Below the pieces are notes generated by a model. It was given only the letters and a program-made list of their open reading frames with translations, had not been told where the DNA came from and did not search any database. Position numbers and translations under genes: made by a program. A DNA stretch of 64,000 nt from an uncultured Flavobacteriaceae bacterium. GTDB taxonomy: Bacteria; Bacteroidota; Bacteroidia; Flavobacteriales; Flavobacteriaceae. Shown here piece after piece: positions 55,301-63,796 of the stretch (within the stretch, counting starts at the first letter, position 1; each line of letters starts with the position of its first letter). The stretch spans positions 1,092,178 through 1,156,177 of the forward strand of contig CALSTP010000001.1 of NCBI GenBank assembly GCA_943789305.1, read 5' to 3'.

Positions 55301-56719
55301 TCGAAGTTTATCTTCAGTTGCACTCAATACGATTTCAACAAGTTCATTTTTATGAGTTGAATTCAAAACCAAATTTTTTAGAGAATTATTTCCGATTTGA
55401 AGTTCACTTACCAAACCAGTTGTTTCGGTTAAATAAGCTTTAGAATTCTCAACAAAACCTTTTAATTTGACGGATGCATTTGCTTTTAGAATTGATTTTT
55501 GGTTGAAAAACTTTTCAAATTGAAAATTTTCTATAATTAAATCAGCATTATACTTCCAAGAGTTGGACTTTGATAATCGATTCAAAATTATATCAGAATC
55601 TAAAACGCCTAATTTCGAATTTAATTTGCTTTTCAATTCCCAACTATTTTTACTCCCTGAAAAAAAAGTTTTAAAGAATAAATCTCCCGTTTGAGCTGTA
55701 TATTTTGAAAATTTATTATAAAAAGATTTATTCATTAAAGACTTTAAAGCTTTATCTGATGTTTTAATTATAAAATCATTTGATTCAGCATTGAATTTCT
55801 CTGATTCAAATGCATTTATCAGTCTAATAGAGCCTTTCATGAAAGATTCAACTCCAAGGTTGACTGTGCTAGTCAAATAAAAGTCACTTAATTTACCCTG
55901 AAGTTGGAGTTCTGCATCAAATAAAAACGATTCATTAAAATAAGGCTGTAATCCATTTATTTTACTAGGGTTTACATTTACTTCATCTAATTTAATTTGA
56001 AAAAATGCAGGATTCAAATTTGATAAATTACCTCCATTAAATGCTATTAATCCACTTCCTTTTATTTCATTTTGATTCACTTTTACAAAAAAATCTTTAG
56101 AAACTAAACTATCAGAAGAATAGTGAATATTGGTTTGAAAATCGTTTATTCTTCCGTATTGATTAGAAATTCCTTTTAGGTATTGAATGGATAAATCGAG
56201 TTCTTTGGAATTAAAATTTAAATCTTTAATCCCAAGACCAATTTCTGAAAAAATAAGCTTTGAATCTTTAATGTTATAATCTTCAGAAATGACCTCAGTG
56301 CTTTTTAAATCAATAATTTGAGCTTTAAATGTGAACGGCTTTGGTTCAATTCCAGTTGTATCTTTAAGCTTAAAAATAAAATATTGAAGAGAAGATTTTG
56401 ACTCTCCAGCATATTGGGTCAAAAACAATTTAACACCGTCTAAATTGATGGATTCAAAATCATAATCTGTTTTTGAAAACCGATCCAAACTATTCAAAGA
56501 AGTTTTTAACTCTTGAACAAAAAGCAAGGTGTCTTTATGGTGGTCTTTAACTAAAATATTACTGATCAAAACATCACCATTTAATGAAATTGAAGCTTTG
56601 TTTATTGAAATATCTGTATCAAAACGATTATTTACATTTTTGGTAATTCTTTGAGCAAATTCAGTCTGAACAGATGAAAGTGAAAATATCAAAATAAAAA
56701 ATAAGGCTGTAGCTATCAA
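52343..56719 (-). CDS. tamB: TamB-like translocation/assembly module protein (AsmA/DUF490 family)
   Basis: A protein of about 1460 residues with one N-terminal hydrophobic helix and a long beta-taco body, typical of TamB, which bridges inner and outer membranes for lipid or outer-membrane protein transport. The C-terminal TamB domain is clear: GRGSGNILMETNTDGKF, YNFKNLGLIDKKF, GGTIVWEGDPFEAQMDIEA, and FEINFPNTSGIVASEINYRL. The only conventional start is TTG at 56719, giving MIATALFF with no positive N-region. The open frame continues upstream to 56768 with KKFKKILILS, which looks like the true N-terminus. Divergent from tsaD. Confidence 0.88.
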   Translation of the reverse strand: MIATALFFILIFSLSSVQTEFAQRITKNVNNRFDTDISINKASISLNGDVLISNILVKDHHKDTLLFVQELKTSLNSLDRFSKTDYDFESINLDGVKLFLTQYAGESKSSLQYFIFKLKDTTGIEPKPFTFKAQIIDLKSTEVISEDYNIKDSKLIFSEIGLGIKDLNFNSKELDLSIQYLKGISNQYGRINDFQTNIHYSSDSLVSKDFFVKVNQNEIKGSGLIAFNGGNLSNLNPAFFQIKLDEVNVNPSKINGLQPYFNESFLFDAELQLQGKLSDFYLTSTVNLGVESFMKGSIRLINAFESEKFNAESNDFIIKTSDKALKSLMNKSFYNKFSKYTAQTGDLFFKTFFSGSKNSWELKSKLNSKLGVLDSDIILNRLSKSNSWKYNADLIIENFQFEKFFNQKSILKANASVKLKGFVENSKAYLTETTGLVSELQIGNNSLKNLVLNSTHKNELVEIVLSATEDKLRFNLNTLINQSKDSFLLKGYFDTINLSSFGIADSASNVILSSQIFVEKKLEDFSEEILTFQLNSPSILSNGKLNTFKNIELNAKSKGTIKSISIENSDAISLILEGDFEYNNVSKLLTGIFDDFLLITPSNSEKTSQFFNFDIHMKSKLTDALFPKLSIPDDFFLSGLVSSKKKETALVFDLPILLFKKYKFKNLHFEIDSNNTVYNSFLSADQIQVGKIAASNIFMISSFKNQKNKIRLEGVLGNDESNTFETNFSYDYTRQNTFVNVDLFNINYKSILWKIQEDKKRKLVYNSIDNKYKIEPLIICNDNQRIELSGEYKKKDDFNFELNLSHVALQNILPPIKNFEIEADLNSTISFNKTLNNNDASFKFELLDLYVNNIEMGDLTFNTHGNTALNSYRNNLSLIKNGSKKLDLSGITLILNDRTSFDLDISLNSFDMSFISALGKGKLTNMSSSLTGDLNLWGPLDNLSHTGNLLLDRFNISIPFINMSYGLTDSTKLTLYNQVIKFEETTIFDQTLETFGQLKGTFSHHNFKEWDLDFNINSDRLLMLNRKNEKGALFFGTGYLDGGIHLFGSTKNLNMDVEGATAEGTSIKIPWEENNGLADVSFIDFVSKTSLNESNDLDKNSLREIKIARGFEMIFDLDVNNNAKVEIVVDQLSGSTLTGRGSGNILMETNTDGKFNIWGDFIAYDGVYNFKNLGLIDKKFKVNQGGTIVWEGDPFEAQMDIEAVYQVPGGANPALLVDNPNFNKKIPTDVLIKLQGSLLKPDNPLFEINFPNTSGIVASEINYRLADQQRRQLQAISLLSQGIFVSDVSFSTQGIANNLYEKASDVFSSLMGETDGKLNVGLNYLKGDERPDLDIQSQDRIGVTFVTQISDKVLLNGKIGVPVGGVEETLIVGDVQIDFILNDEGTLKAKVFNRESEFRYISDDLGYTQGVGLSYQVDFKTFEDLIQKIIAQKRTNDKLQSVELQNNNSLEIHNKIKN

Positions 56720-56771
56720 AAATGATAGAGAAAGGATTAGTATTTTCTTAAACTTTTTGATTGGAAACGCT

Positions 56772-56779
56772 TATTTTTG
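56772..56779 (+). promoter_or_regulatory. Candidate -7 box for tsaD
   Basis: TATTTTTG matches TAnnTTTG, 25 bases before the tsaD ATG at 56805. TTG triplets upstream are too close (12 bases) for a standard -33 element, so support is partial. Confidence 0.4.
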
Positions 56780-56804
56780 GATTATAAATGAAAGTTAATA
56801 ATTA

Positions 56805-57824
56805 ATGAATCAAAAACCATGCTATATTTTAGCTATTGAATCTTCATGTGATGATACTGCCGCTGCAATATTACGAAATGACGAGGTTTTATCAAACATC
56901 ATTGCCACACAAGATGTGCACAAAAAATATGGTGGCGTTGTTCCTGAATTAGCTTCAAGAGCCCATCAACAAAATATCATTCCCGTAGTTAATCAAGCAA
57001 TACATCAAGCTAGTATTACGAAAAACGACTTAAAGGCTATTGCATACACTCGTGGACCAGGACTTTTGGGGTCTCTTTTGGTTGGTACTTCATTTGCCAA
57101 ATCTTTGGCTATGGGTCTTGACATTCCATTAATTGATGTAAATCATATGCAAGCCCATTTATTAGTTCATTTTATCAAAGATGAATTCCCTACTCCTACC
57201 TTTCCTTTTATAGGAGTAACTGTTTCAGGAGGTCACACACAAATTGTAAAGGTTAAGGATTACCTGGACTTTGAATTGCTGGGAACAACTTTGGACGATG
57301 CCATAGGTGAAGCTTTTGACAAATGTGGAAAAGTTTTGGGGCTTGGCTATCCTGCTGGTCCAGTAATAGATCAAAAAGCAAAATCAGGGAACTCCAAAGC
57401 CTTTGAATTTCCAATTCCAAAGATTCTCAATTTAGATTTAAGTTTTAGTGGTTTTAAAACAGCTGTAATCAATTTTATCCACAAGAACACACAAAAAGAC
57501 AAGGATTTTATTAAAAATAATCTCAATGATTTATGTGCTTCGATTCAATACACATTAATAGAAATAATTTATCAAAAAATTGAAAAGGCTGTTGATTTAC
57601 ACAAGCTTACTCAAGTTGTTCTTGGTGGAGGGGTTTCTGCAAACTCTGGGTTGCGATTAAAATTAGAAAAAAAAGCTCAAGAAAAAGGATGGGATGTGTA
57701 TCTTCCTCCCCTAGCCTACACCACAGATAATGCTGCTATGATTGGAATTGTAGGCTATTTAAAATATTTAAAAAAAGATTTTGGAAACATCAAAGAATCA
57801 GCATCTGCTCGTTTAAGATTTTAA
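56805..57824 (+). CDS. tsaD: tRNA N6-adenosine threonylcarbamoyltransferase TsaD
   Basis: A 339-residue ASKHA-fold enzyme making t6A37 of ANN-decoding tRNAs with TsaB, TsaC and TsaE. It begins LAIESSCDDTAAAIL (9-23) and has the metal motif H-M-Q-A-H at 114-118. It also has SGGHTQI, GEAFDKCGKVLGLGYPGG-like (here GLGYPAGP), and GGGVSANSGLR. The length is typical. It starts a rightward run with rsmE (two-base gap), the AI-2E permease and an M20 peptidase. Confidence 0.98.
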   Translation: MNQKPCYILAIESSCDDTAAAILRNDEVLSNIIATQDVHKKYGGVVPELASRAHQQNIIPVVNQAIHQASITKNDLKAIAYTRGPGLLGSLLVGTSFAKSLAMGLDIPLIDVNHMQAHLLVHFIKDEFPTPTFPFIGVTVSGGHTQIVKVKDYLDFELLGTTLDDAIGEAFDKCGKVLGLGYPAGPVIDQKAKSGNSKAFEFPIPKILNLDLSFSGFKTAVINFIHKNTQKDKDFIKNNLNDLCASIQYTLIEIIYQKIEKAVDLHKLTQVVLGGGVSANSGLRLKLEKKAQEKGWDVYLPPLAYTTDNAAMIGIVGYLKYLKKDFGNIKESASARLRF

Positions 57825-57826
57825 TT

Positions 57827-58531
57827 ATGGATTTATTTTTTCATGAACATATTGACACAAATGATAGTAATTTGGTTTTTGACTCAGAAGAAAGCAGGCA
57901 TCTCTCTAGAGTTTTGAGAAAACAAGAAGGTGATGTGGTTACTGTTACCAATGGTAAGGGTCTAGAAGTTCGAGTGAAACTCGAAAATATTGACTCTAGG
58001 AGAACAAATGGGGTTATTGAAGAATCTAAAATACATCCGACCAGTGCAAACCAAATTCATATTGCAATTGCACCTACAAAAAACATAGTTAGATTGGAAT
58101 GGTTTTTAGAAAAAGCAACTGAAATTGGTGTTAATAGAATTTCCCCAATTTTATGCAAACACTCAGAACGAAAAGTCATTAAAAAAGATCGCCTCTTAAA
58201 AATCATTAAATCTGCTTTAAAACAATCTCAAAAATTCCATTTACCTCAACTTGATGATTTAGTCCCATTTAATGAATTTGTAGAGCGTCAAGGAAAAGGC
58301 TTTATTGCTCATTGTGATGATGGAGAAAAACTTGAACTTGCAGACCTTAATGTTTTGAACAAAAATAATTGTGTTCTCATTGGTCCAGAAGGAGATTTCA
58401 ACAAAGTGGAGGTTGCTTTTGCCTTAAAAAACAACTTTATGCCCATTAGTTTAGGAGATCAAAGACTTCGAACAGAGACTGCAGGTTTGGTTGCATGTCA
58501 CACTCTCTCGTTAATCAACAGAAAGCTTTAA
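57827..58531 (+). CDS. rsmE: 16S rRNA (uracil(1498)-N(3))-methyltransferase RsmE
   Basis: A 234-residue SPOUT-class methyltransferase acting on U1498 of 16S rRNA. The N-terminal PUA-like part has ESRHLSRVLRKQEGD. The knot that binds S-adenosylmethionine comprises IGPEGDFNKVEV and LGDQRLRTETAGL. Length and order are standard. It is two bases after tsaD, so the two tRNA/rRNA modification genes are co-transcribed. Confidence 0.96.
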   Translation: MDLFFHEHIDTNDSNLVFDSEESRHLSRVLRKQEGDVVTVTNGKGLEVRVKLENIDSRRTNGVIEESKIHPTSANQIHIAIAPTKNIVRLEWFLEKATEIGVNRISPILCKHSERKVIKKDRLLKIIKSALKQSQKFHLPQLDDLVPFNEFVERQGKGFIAHCDDGEKLELADLNVLNKNNCVLIGPEGDFNKVEVAFALKNNFMPISLGDQRLRTETAGLVACHTLSLINRKL

Positions 58532-58563
58532 AAAATCATTTAATTTATCCTTATATTTAAAGA

Positions 58564-59652
58564 ATGAATTCAAAAATCATCTCCCAAGGAATCCTCAGAG
58601 CAGTTTTATTTTTAGGTGTTTTCTGTCTTGGCATCTATGTAATCGAACTACTCCAATCACTTTTGATTTATATCATTATTGCTGCAGTAATATCTCTTAT
58701 GGGACGCCCCATTTTAAATTTTTTTAAAACCTATTTGAAATTTAACAACGCTATAGCCGCAATAACTATCATGGCCATTTTTATTTTTTTGATTTTTGGC
58801 ATTGCAGCACTCTTTATACCCATCATAACTCAACAAGGCGAAAATCTATCTTTACTCAATATTAATGACCTTGAACAAAAAATGGGATTACTTATTCATC
58901 AAGTTTCTGAATATTTTTCTTTGGGCGATGAGTATTGGAAAAATTGGATCAAAGAACAAAATTGGATGAACAGCCTTAACCTAGGAGTTATTCCAGATTT
59001 TTTAAATGTTTTCATTGGATGGCTCAGTAGTTTTACCATTGGATTGTTCTCAGTATTATTCATTAGTTTTTTCTTTCTAAAAGACAGTAAACTGCTTGAA
59101 CAAATTACTTTTTCATTTGTCAAAAAAGAATATGAAAGTCGAATGAAAAAGTCATTAAAAAAAATAAAAAAACTTTTGTCTAGATACTTTATTGGTCTTA
59201 TCATACAAATCTCTATACTGCTAATAATTTACAGCATTGTGCTTCTTATTTTTGAGATAGAAAATGCTTTTATTATTGCCTTTTTATGTGCTTTACTTAA
59301 TTTAATACCTTACATAGGACCTTTAATTGCTGCTTTTTTGATGTTGGTTCTTTCCATGACATCAAATATTGGAGCAGACTTTAGTACGGTAATTCTTCCC
59401 AAATCCATTTATGTTTTGATTGGTTTTGTAATTGGTCAGTTGATTGATAATTTTTTCAGCCAACCCTTTATTTTTTCTAATAGTGTAAAGTCCCACCCCT
59501 TGGAAATATTCATAATCATTTTAACTTCAGGGCTTCTTTTTGGAACTACAGGATTAATATTTGCTGTTCCAATGTACACGGCAATTAAAGTAATTTTTAA
59601 AGAATTTTTCGCACAATATGAAATCGTACAAAACCTTACAAAGGATTTATAA
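58564..59652 (+). CDS. AI-2E family transporter (TqsA/YdiK-like permease)
   Basis: A 362-residue inner-membrane protein with about eight helices, of the AI-2 exporter/PerM superfamily. A paired N-terminal hairpin (10-85) is followed by an extracytoplasmic stretch, a central basic loop (KKEYESRMKKSLKKIKKLLSR, split) and the family's late ALLNLIPYIGPLIAAF motif (about 241-256). The natural substrate is unknown; members range from AI-2 to Na+/H+ exchange. The C-terminus overlaps the M20 peptidase start by 35 bases. Confidence 0.9.
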   Translation: MNSKIISQGILRAVLFLGVFCLGIYVIELLQSLLIYIIIAAVISLMGRPILNFFKTYLKFNNAIAAITIMAIFIFLIFGIAALFIPIITQQGENLSLLNINDLEQKMGLLIHQVSEYFSLGDEYWKNWIKEQNWMNSLNLGVIPDFLNVFIGWLSSFTIGLFSVLFISFFFLKDSKLLEQITFSFVKKEYESRMKKSLKKIKKLLSRYFIGLIIQISILLIIYSIVLLIFEIENAFIIAFLCALLNLIPYIGPLIAAFLMLVLSMTSNIGADFSTVILPKSIYVLIGFVIGQLIDNFFSQPFIFSNSVKSHPLEIFIIILTSGLLFGTTGLIFAVPMYTAIKVIFKEFFAQYEIVQNLTKDL

Positions 59653-60943
59653 AGTAAAGTTTTATTTTATAACGGTTTGTTTACTAGCAGTATTTTCTGC
59701 TAGAGCTCAACTAAATCGTATAGAAAAAAAAATAATTCAACAAGTTCAAGATTACAATCAGGAATCAATTGACTTTCTCGAAAAGTTAGTTAACATCAAC
59801 AGTGGTACACTAAACTTAGAGGGGGTGAAAAAAGTTGGGATGGTTCTAGAAAAAGAATTTCAAGCTATTGAGTTTGATACACGTTGGATCGACATGCCTT
59901 CAAAAATGAATCGTGCTGGACATTTATTTGCATCAAAAAAAGGTTCTAAAGGAAAAAGAATTTTATTAATTGGGCATATAGATACTGTTTTTGAGGCAGA
60001 CAGTCCTTTTCAAAATTTTGAGATAATTGACGGTAAAGTTTATGGCCCTGGGGCAAATGACATGAAAGGAGGGGATGTTATCATGCTTTATGCTCTAAAA
60101 GCATTATATGATTTGAAACTCCTGGATAAAGCGAGCATTACAGTAGCCTATACAGGAGACGAAGAAAGTTCTGGGAAACCATTGAGTATTTCGAGAAAAG
60201 ACTTAATAGAAGCTGCTAAAGACAGTGATATTGCACTCGGTTTCGAAAATTCCACTGGATTCAATTATGCAACTGTAGCTCGAAGAGGTTCTTCGGGCTG
60301 GACACTTGAAGTAAAAGGAAAGAGAGCTCATTCATCCAGTATTTATAGTGAAAGAACAGGTGCTGGCGCTATTTTTGAAATGAGTAGAATTTTAAATGAA
60401 TTTTATAATAATGTTAAAGGAGAAACCTACTTAACCTTTAATCCGGGAGTGTTGATAGGGGGTACTTTTGTTAAATTTGATTCAAAACAAAGTAAAGGTG
60501 AAGCCTTTGGTAAATCGAATGTAGTCGCCCAAACTGCAATTGTAAAAGGTGGATTGCGTTTTATCTCTGAAGATCAAAAAAACAGAGCAAGAGAAGAAAT
60601 GAAAGCGATTGTTAAAAATAATTTGCCTTTAACCTCTGCTAGTATTAAATTCACAGATAGTTACCCCTCTATGGGCCCAACAGAGGGAAATACTAAATTA
60701 TTAAAAAAACTAAATCAAGTGAGTATTGACATGGGGCAAGACCCAGTCTTAGCCTACGACCCGGGAAAAAGAGGTGCAGCTGATGTATCCTTTGTTGCAC
60801 AGTATGTAGATTGTCTAGATGGCCTAGGGACTATGGGAACTGGGGCACATACCCCAAAAGAAACGGTAAACTTAGAGACCATGAATTTGTTAATTCAACG
60901 AACTGCTGTCTTAATATACCGCTTAATTAATGAATCTGATTAA
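59618..60943 (+). CDS. M20/M25/M40 family metallopeptidase (glutamate carboxypeptidase-like)
   Basis: A 441-residue exported di-zinc peptidase. The signal peptide is MKSYKTLQRIYKV... to SARAQ (about 31). Zinc ligands are IGHIDTVF (His), GPGANDMKGG (bridging Asp), GDEESSG (general base Glu, and Glu ligand), GFEN and the late GAHTPKE (His). The pattern is nearest to glutamate carboxypeptidase CPG2. The start lies inside the AI-2E gene (35-base overlap), because the signal peptide needs it. It ends with a four-base overlap with the convergent flavoprotein gene. Confidence 0.92.
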   Translation: MKSYKTLQRIYKVKFYFITVCLLAVFSARAQLNRIEKKIIQQVQDYNQESIDFLEKLVNINSGTLNLEGVKKVGMVLEKEFQAIEFDTRWIDMPSKMNRAGHLFASKKGSKGKRILLIGHIDTVFEADSPFQNFEIIDGKVYGPGANDMKGGDVIMLYALKALYDLKLLDKASITVAYTGDEESSGKPLSISRKDLIEAAKDSDIALGFENSTGFNYATVARRGSSGWTLEVKGKRAHSSSIYSERTGAGAIFEMSRILNEFYNNVKGETYLTFNPGVLIGGTFVKFDSKQSKGEAFGKSNVVAQTAIVKGGLRFISEDQKNRAREEMKAIVKNNLPLTSASIKFTDSYPSMGPTEGNTKLLKKLNQVSIDMGQDPVLAYDPGKRGAADVSFVAQYVDCLDGLGTMGTGAHTPKETVNLETMNLLIQRTAVLIYRLINESD

Positions 60944-61914
60944 AGATACTTTTTAAGTATTTGTTGTTGTTTTTGCAAAGCATCCAAAAACTCAGCTTTC
61001 AAACGATCAATAAGGGATCTTATTGAAATTACATCTTCTATTGAAGTAACCCCCTGACCTGCTGACCAGATGGTTTTCCATGCCCTGGCCTCCGCCTTTG
61101 CTGCATCAAGTTCTTCTCCAAAGTCTATTTTTTTTGATTTTGACCACTTATCCTCCGTTATCCCCATCGATTCTAAACTCGGTCGTAAAAAATTTGCATT
61201 AACCCCTGATACAGCTGCGGTGTAAACTATATCACTGGCTTTACTGTCAATAATCATTTGTTTATATTCCTCTTCCGCCATACTTTCATCAACATTAATA
61301 AATCGAGTTCCCATGTAAGCTAAATCTGCTCCCATTTGCAATGCACTTGCAATATCATTACCCGTGCTAATGCACCCAGAAAGTAATATCGTTTTTTTAT
61401 AGAACGTTTTGATCTCCGCAATCAATGACATTGGATTTGTCAAACCTGCGTGACCTCCCGCACCAGCAGAAACAAGGATTAATCCATCTACCCCTGCTTG
61501 AGCAGCTTTTTCTGCATGTCGCTTTTTTATTACATCGTGAAAAACCAGTCCACCATAACTGTGAACTGCATCAACAAGCTGAGAAACAGCACCAAGTGAG
61601 GTAATGATTAATGGAACTTTATGCTTGATACAGATTTCTAAATCAGCTTGAACTCTTGAATTGGTTTCATGTACGATCAAGTTGACCCCAAAAGGAGCCG
61701 CTTTTTTTCCGGTTTGCTTTTCAAATTCGGCCAATGACTCTTTAATTTCGATTACCCATGATTCAAAACCTGCAGTGTCTCTTTGGTTCAATGCTGGGAA
61801 AGTCCCAACAATTCCATTTTTACAACATTCAATAACCAGTTTTGGTCCAGAAATTAAAAACATTGGAGCCGCCACTGCGGGTAAAGACAAATCATTAATA
61901 AAAGATGCTTTCAT
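60940..61914 (-). CDS. Nitronate monooxygenase-family FMN protein
   Basis: A 324-residue TIM-barrel flavoprotein of the NMO/2-nitropropane dioxygenase family. FMN-site features are the N-terminal LPAVAAPMFLISGP, SAGAGGHAG with the catalytic His (about 150-158), ILLSGCISTGND and MGADLAYMGTRFIN. The family oxidises propionate-3-nitronate or acts as enoyl-reductase-like enzymes; which one is uncertain. It lies a few bases downstream of the DUF4442 gene on the same strand and overlaps the stop of the M20 gene. Confidence 0.92.
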   Translation of the reverse strand: MKASFINDLSLPAVAAPMFLISGPKLVIECCKNGIVGTFPALNQRDTAGFESWVIEIKESLAEFEKQTGKKAAPFGVNLIVHETNSRVQADLEICIKHKVPLIITSLGAVSQLVDAVHSYGGLVFHDVIKKRHAEKAAQAGVDGLILVSAGAGGHAGLTNPMSLIAEIKTFYKKTILLSGCISTGNDIASALQMGADLAYMGTRFINVDESMAEEEYKQMIIDSKASDIVYTAAVSGVNANFLRPSLESMGITEDKWSKSKKIDFGEELDAAKAEARAWKTIWSAGQGVTSIEDVISIRSLIDRLKAEFLDALQKQQQILKKYL

Positions 61915-61918
61915 ATGC

Positions 61919-62362
61919 TTATTTTTTAATACTTAAAGTCCATTCAAAATTAAAACTAGAAACAGTATCACCAGTTTCGTCGATTCCTACAGATTCTAAC
62001 CAAATGGTCTTTGGAGTTCTAGATTTTAATAAATCATTAATTAATTTCTTTATTTCATTTCCTTGAGTACAAGAAAACGTAATCCTTCCTCTAGCTTTCT
62101 TTGAAAAATTTGCTTTGTTGTTAAGAACAAGCATTGAAACATTAGCCTTGGATTCACGGATACCATTCATGATCAAAAGACCTGTTGTAAATTCTGCTGC
62201 CATACCTTGAACAGCCCAAAACATTGATTTAAATGGGTTTTGATTAATCCATCGGTGCCTTACACTAACCTCACAACAATTGTCATCTACCTTAGTTGTT
62301 CTTATTCCTGTCCAAAATACTGAGGGTAATTTAAAGAAAGTGAAAAGTGTGTATTTAAACAA
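61919..62362 (-). CDS. DUF4442 hotdog-fold protein
   Basis: A 147-residue protein of the DUF4442 (PaaI/YiiD-like thioesterase) class. It has the motif VRHRWINQNPFKSMFWAVQGMAAEFTTG, broken across about 34-61, typical of the hotdog helix region. It starts at TTG (62362); upstream in-frame codons reach a stop after five codons and the next internal ATG is too late for the N-terminal strand. It probably acts on acyl-CoA or a lipid-like thioester. Five bases before the flavoprotein gene. Confidence 0.85.
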   Translation of the reverse strand: MFKYTLFTFFKLPSVFWTGIRTTKVDDNCCEVSVRHRWINQNPFKSMFWAVQGMAAEFTTGLLIMNGIRESKANVSMLVLNNKANFSKKARGRITFSCTQGNEIKKLINDLLKSRTPKTIWLESVGIDETGDTVSSFNFEWTLSIKK

Positions 62363-62482
62363 TTTTAGAAATAATTAAATTAAAATTAAATATACGAAAT
62401 TTAAAAGGCCTGACTATTTATTTTAGATGCTTTAAAACTATCTGCATTTATTTTTTAAAACAAATTCAGGTTGAAATAAAAT

Positions 62483-63790
62483 TTACACTCGTTTTATCTT
62501 AGCACCAATTGCTTGAAGACGTTCTACAATATTCTCATAACCTCGATCAATTTGCTCAATATTGTGAATGGTGCTTGTCCCCTCAGCAGATAAGGCAGCG
62601 ATGAGTAGTGATATACCTGCTCGAATGTCTGGAGAGGTTAAAGTAGCTGCTTTTAAGCTAGATTCAAAGCCATGCCCTATGATTGATGCACGGTGTGGAT
62701 CACAAAGAATAATTTTAGCGCCCATATCAATCAATTTATCAGTAAAAAATAAGCGACTTTCAAACATCTTTTGATGAATCAATACACTACCTCTAGCCTG
62801 AGTTGCAACGACCAATATTATACTCAATAAATCTGGAGTAAAACCTGGCCAAGGAGCGTCGGCTACTGTCAAAATAGAACCATCAATATAATTTTGTATT
62901 TCATATCCATCAGTATGTGCTGGAATATGAATATCATCTTCTTGTTTTTCAACTGTTAATCCAAGCTTTCTAAAGACATTAGGAATTTGACCTAAATATT
63001 CCCAATTAACATTTTTTATGGTTAGTTCACTCCTTGTAAGAGCAGCCAAACCTATCCAACTTCCAATTTCAACCATATCGGGTAATACGGTATGATCTGT
63101 TCCTTTGAGTTCTTTAACCCCTTCAATCTTTAAAAGATTTGAACCAATTCCGGAAATTTTAGCACCCATTCGGTTCAACATCGAACACAATTGTTGAAGA
63201 TAAGGTTCACAAGCAGCATTGTATATGGTTGTGATGCCCTCAGCCAATACAGAAGCCATAACTATATTTGCCGTTCCTGTTACAGATGCTTCATCCAATA
63301 ACATTGAAGTTCCAATCAGTTGTTCGGCCTCTACACTATAAAAATAATCTTCTCGACTATAATTAAACTTTGCACCCAAATTGATAAGCCCTTCAAAGTG
63401 TGTATCCAATCTTCTTCTCCCAATTTTATCTCCTCCAGGTCTTGGAATACTTCCTTTTCCAAAACGCGCTAAAAGTGGCCCGACAAGCATTATTGATCCT
63501 CGAAGTCCTCTACCATCTATTTTATATTGGTCAGATATCAAATAGTCTAAGTCTATTTCATCTGCCTGAAAGCGATAACTCCCCGAAGAGATTTGTTCAA
63601 CTTTTACTCCAAAATTTCGCAGTAATTGAATGAGTTTTTTGACATCAACAATGTCGGGTATATTATGTATAGTTATTCGCTCTGGAGTAAGCAGTACGGC
63701 ACATAAAATTTGCAAAGCTTCATTTTTTGCACCTTGCGGAGTAATTTCTCCTTTAAGTTGTTTTCCCCCCTCAATGATAAATGATCCCAT
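62483..63790 (-). CDS. murA: UDP-N-acetylglucosamine 1-carboxyvinyltransferase MurA
   Basis: A 435-residue enzyme that transfers enolpyruvate to UDP-GlcNAc, the first committed step of peptidoglycan synthesis. It begins with GGKQLKGEITPQGAKNEALQ (8-27, catalytic Lys22). The active-site loop is RPGGDKIGRRRLDTHFEG. Asp121 replaces the Cys (E. coli Cys115) that fosfomycin alkylates. The C-terminal DIRAGISLLIAALSAEG and IDRGYENIVERL are complete. The DUF4290 gene lies six bases upstream and is probably co-transcribed. Confidence 0.97.
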   Translation of the reverse strand: MGSFIIEGGKQLKGEITPQGAKNEALQILCAVLLTPERITIHNIPDIVDVKKLIQLLRNFGVKVEQISSGSYRFQADEIDLDYLISDQYKIDGRGLRGSIMLVGPLLARFGKGSIPRPGGDKIGRRRLDTHFEGLINLGAKFNYSREDYFYSVEAEQLIGTSMLLDEASVTGTANIVMASVLAEGITTIYNAACEPYLQQLCSMLNRMGAKISGIGSNLLKIEGVKELKGTDHTVLPDMVEIGSWIGLAALTRSELTIKNVNWEYLGQIPNVFRKLGLTVEKQEDDIHIPAHTDGYEIQNYIDGSILTVADAPWPGFTPDLLSIILVVATQARGSVLIHQKMFESRLFFTDKLIDMGAKIILCDPHRASIIGHGFESSLKAATLTSPDIRAGISLLIAALSAEGTSTIHNIEQIDRGYENIVERLQAIGAKIKRV

Positions 63791-63796
63791 ATTGAT

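Noticed and set aside
62363..62482. Terminator downstream of murA (CCTGA/TCAGG pair)
   Set aside because: Five-base stem with a loop of more than 50 bases; not convincing as an intrinsic terminator.
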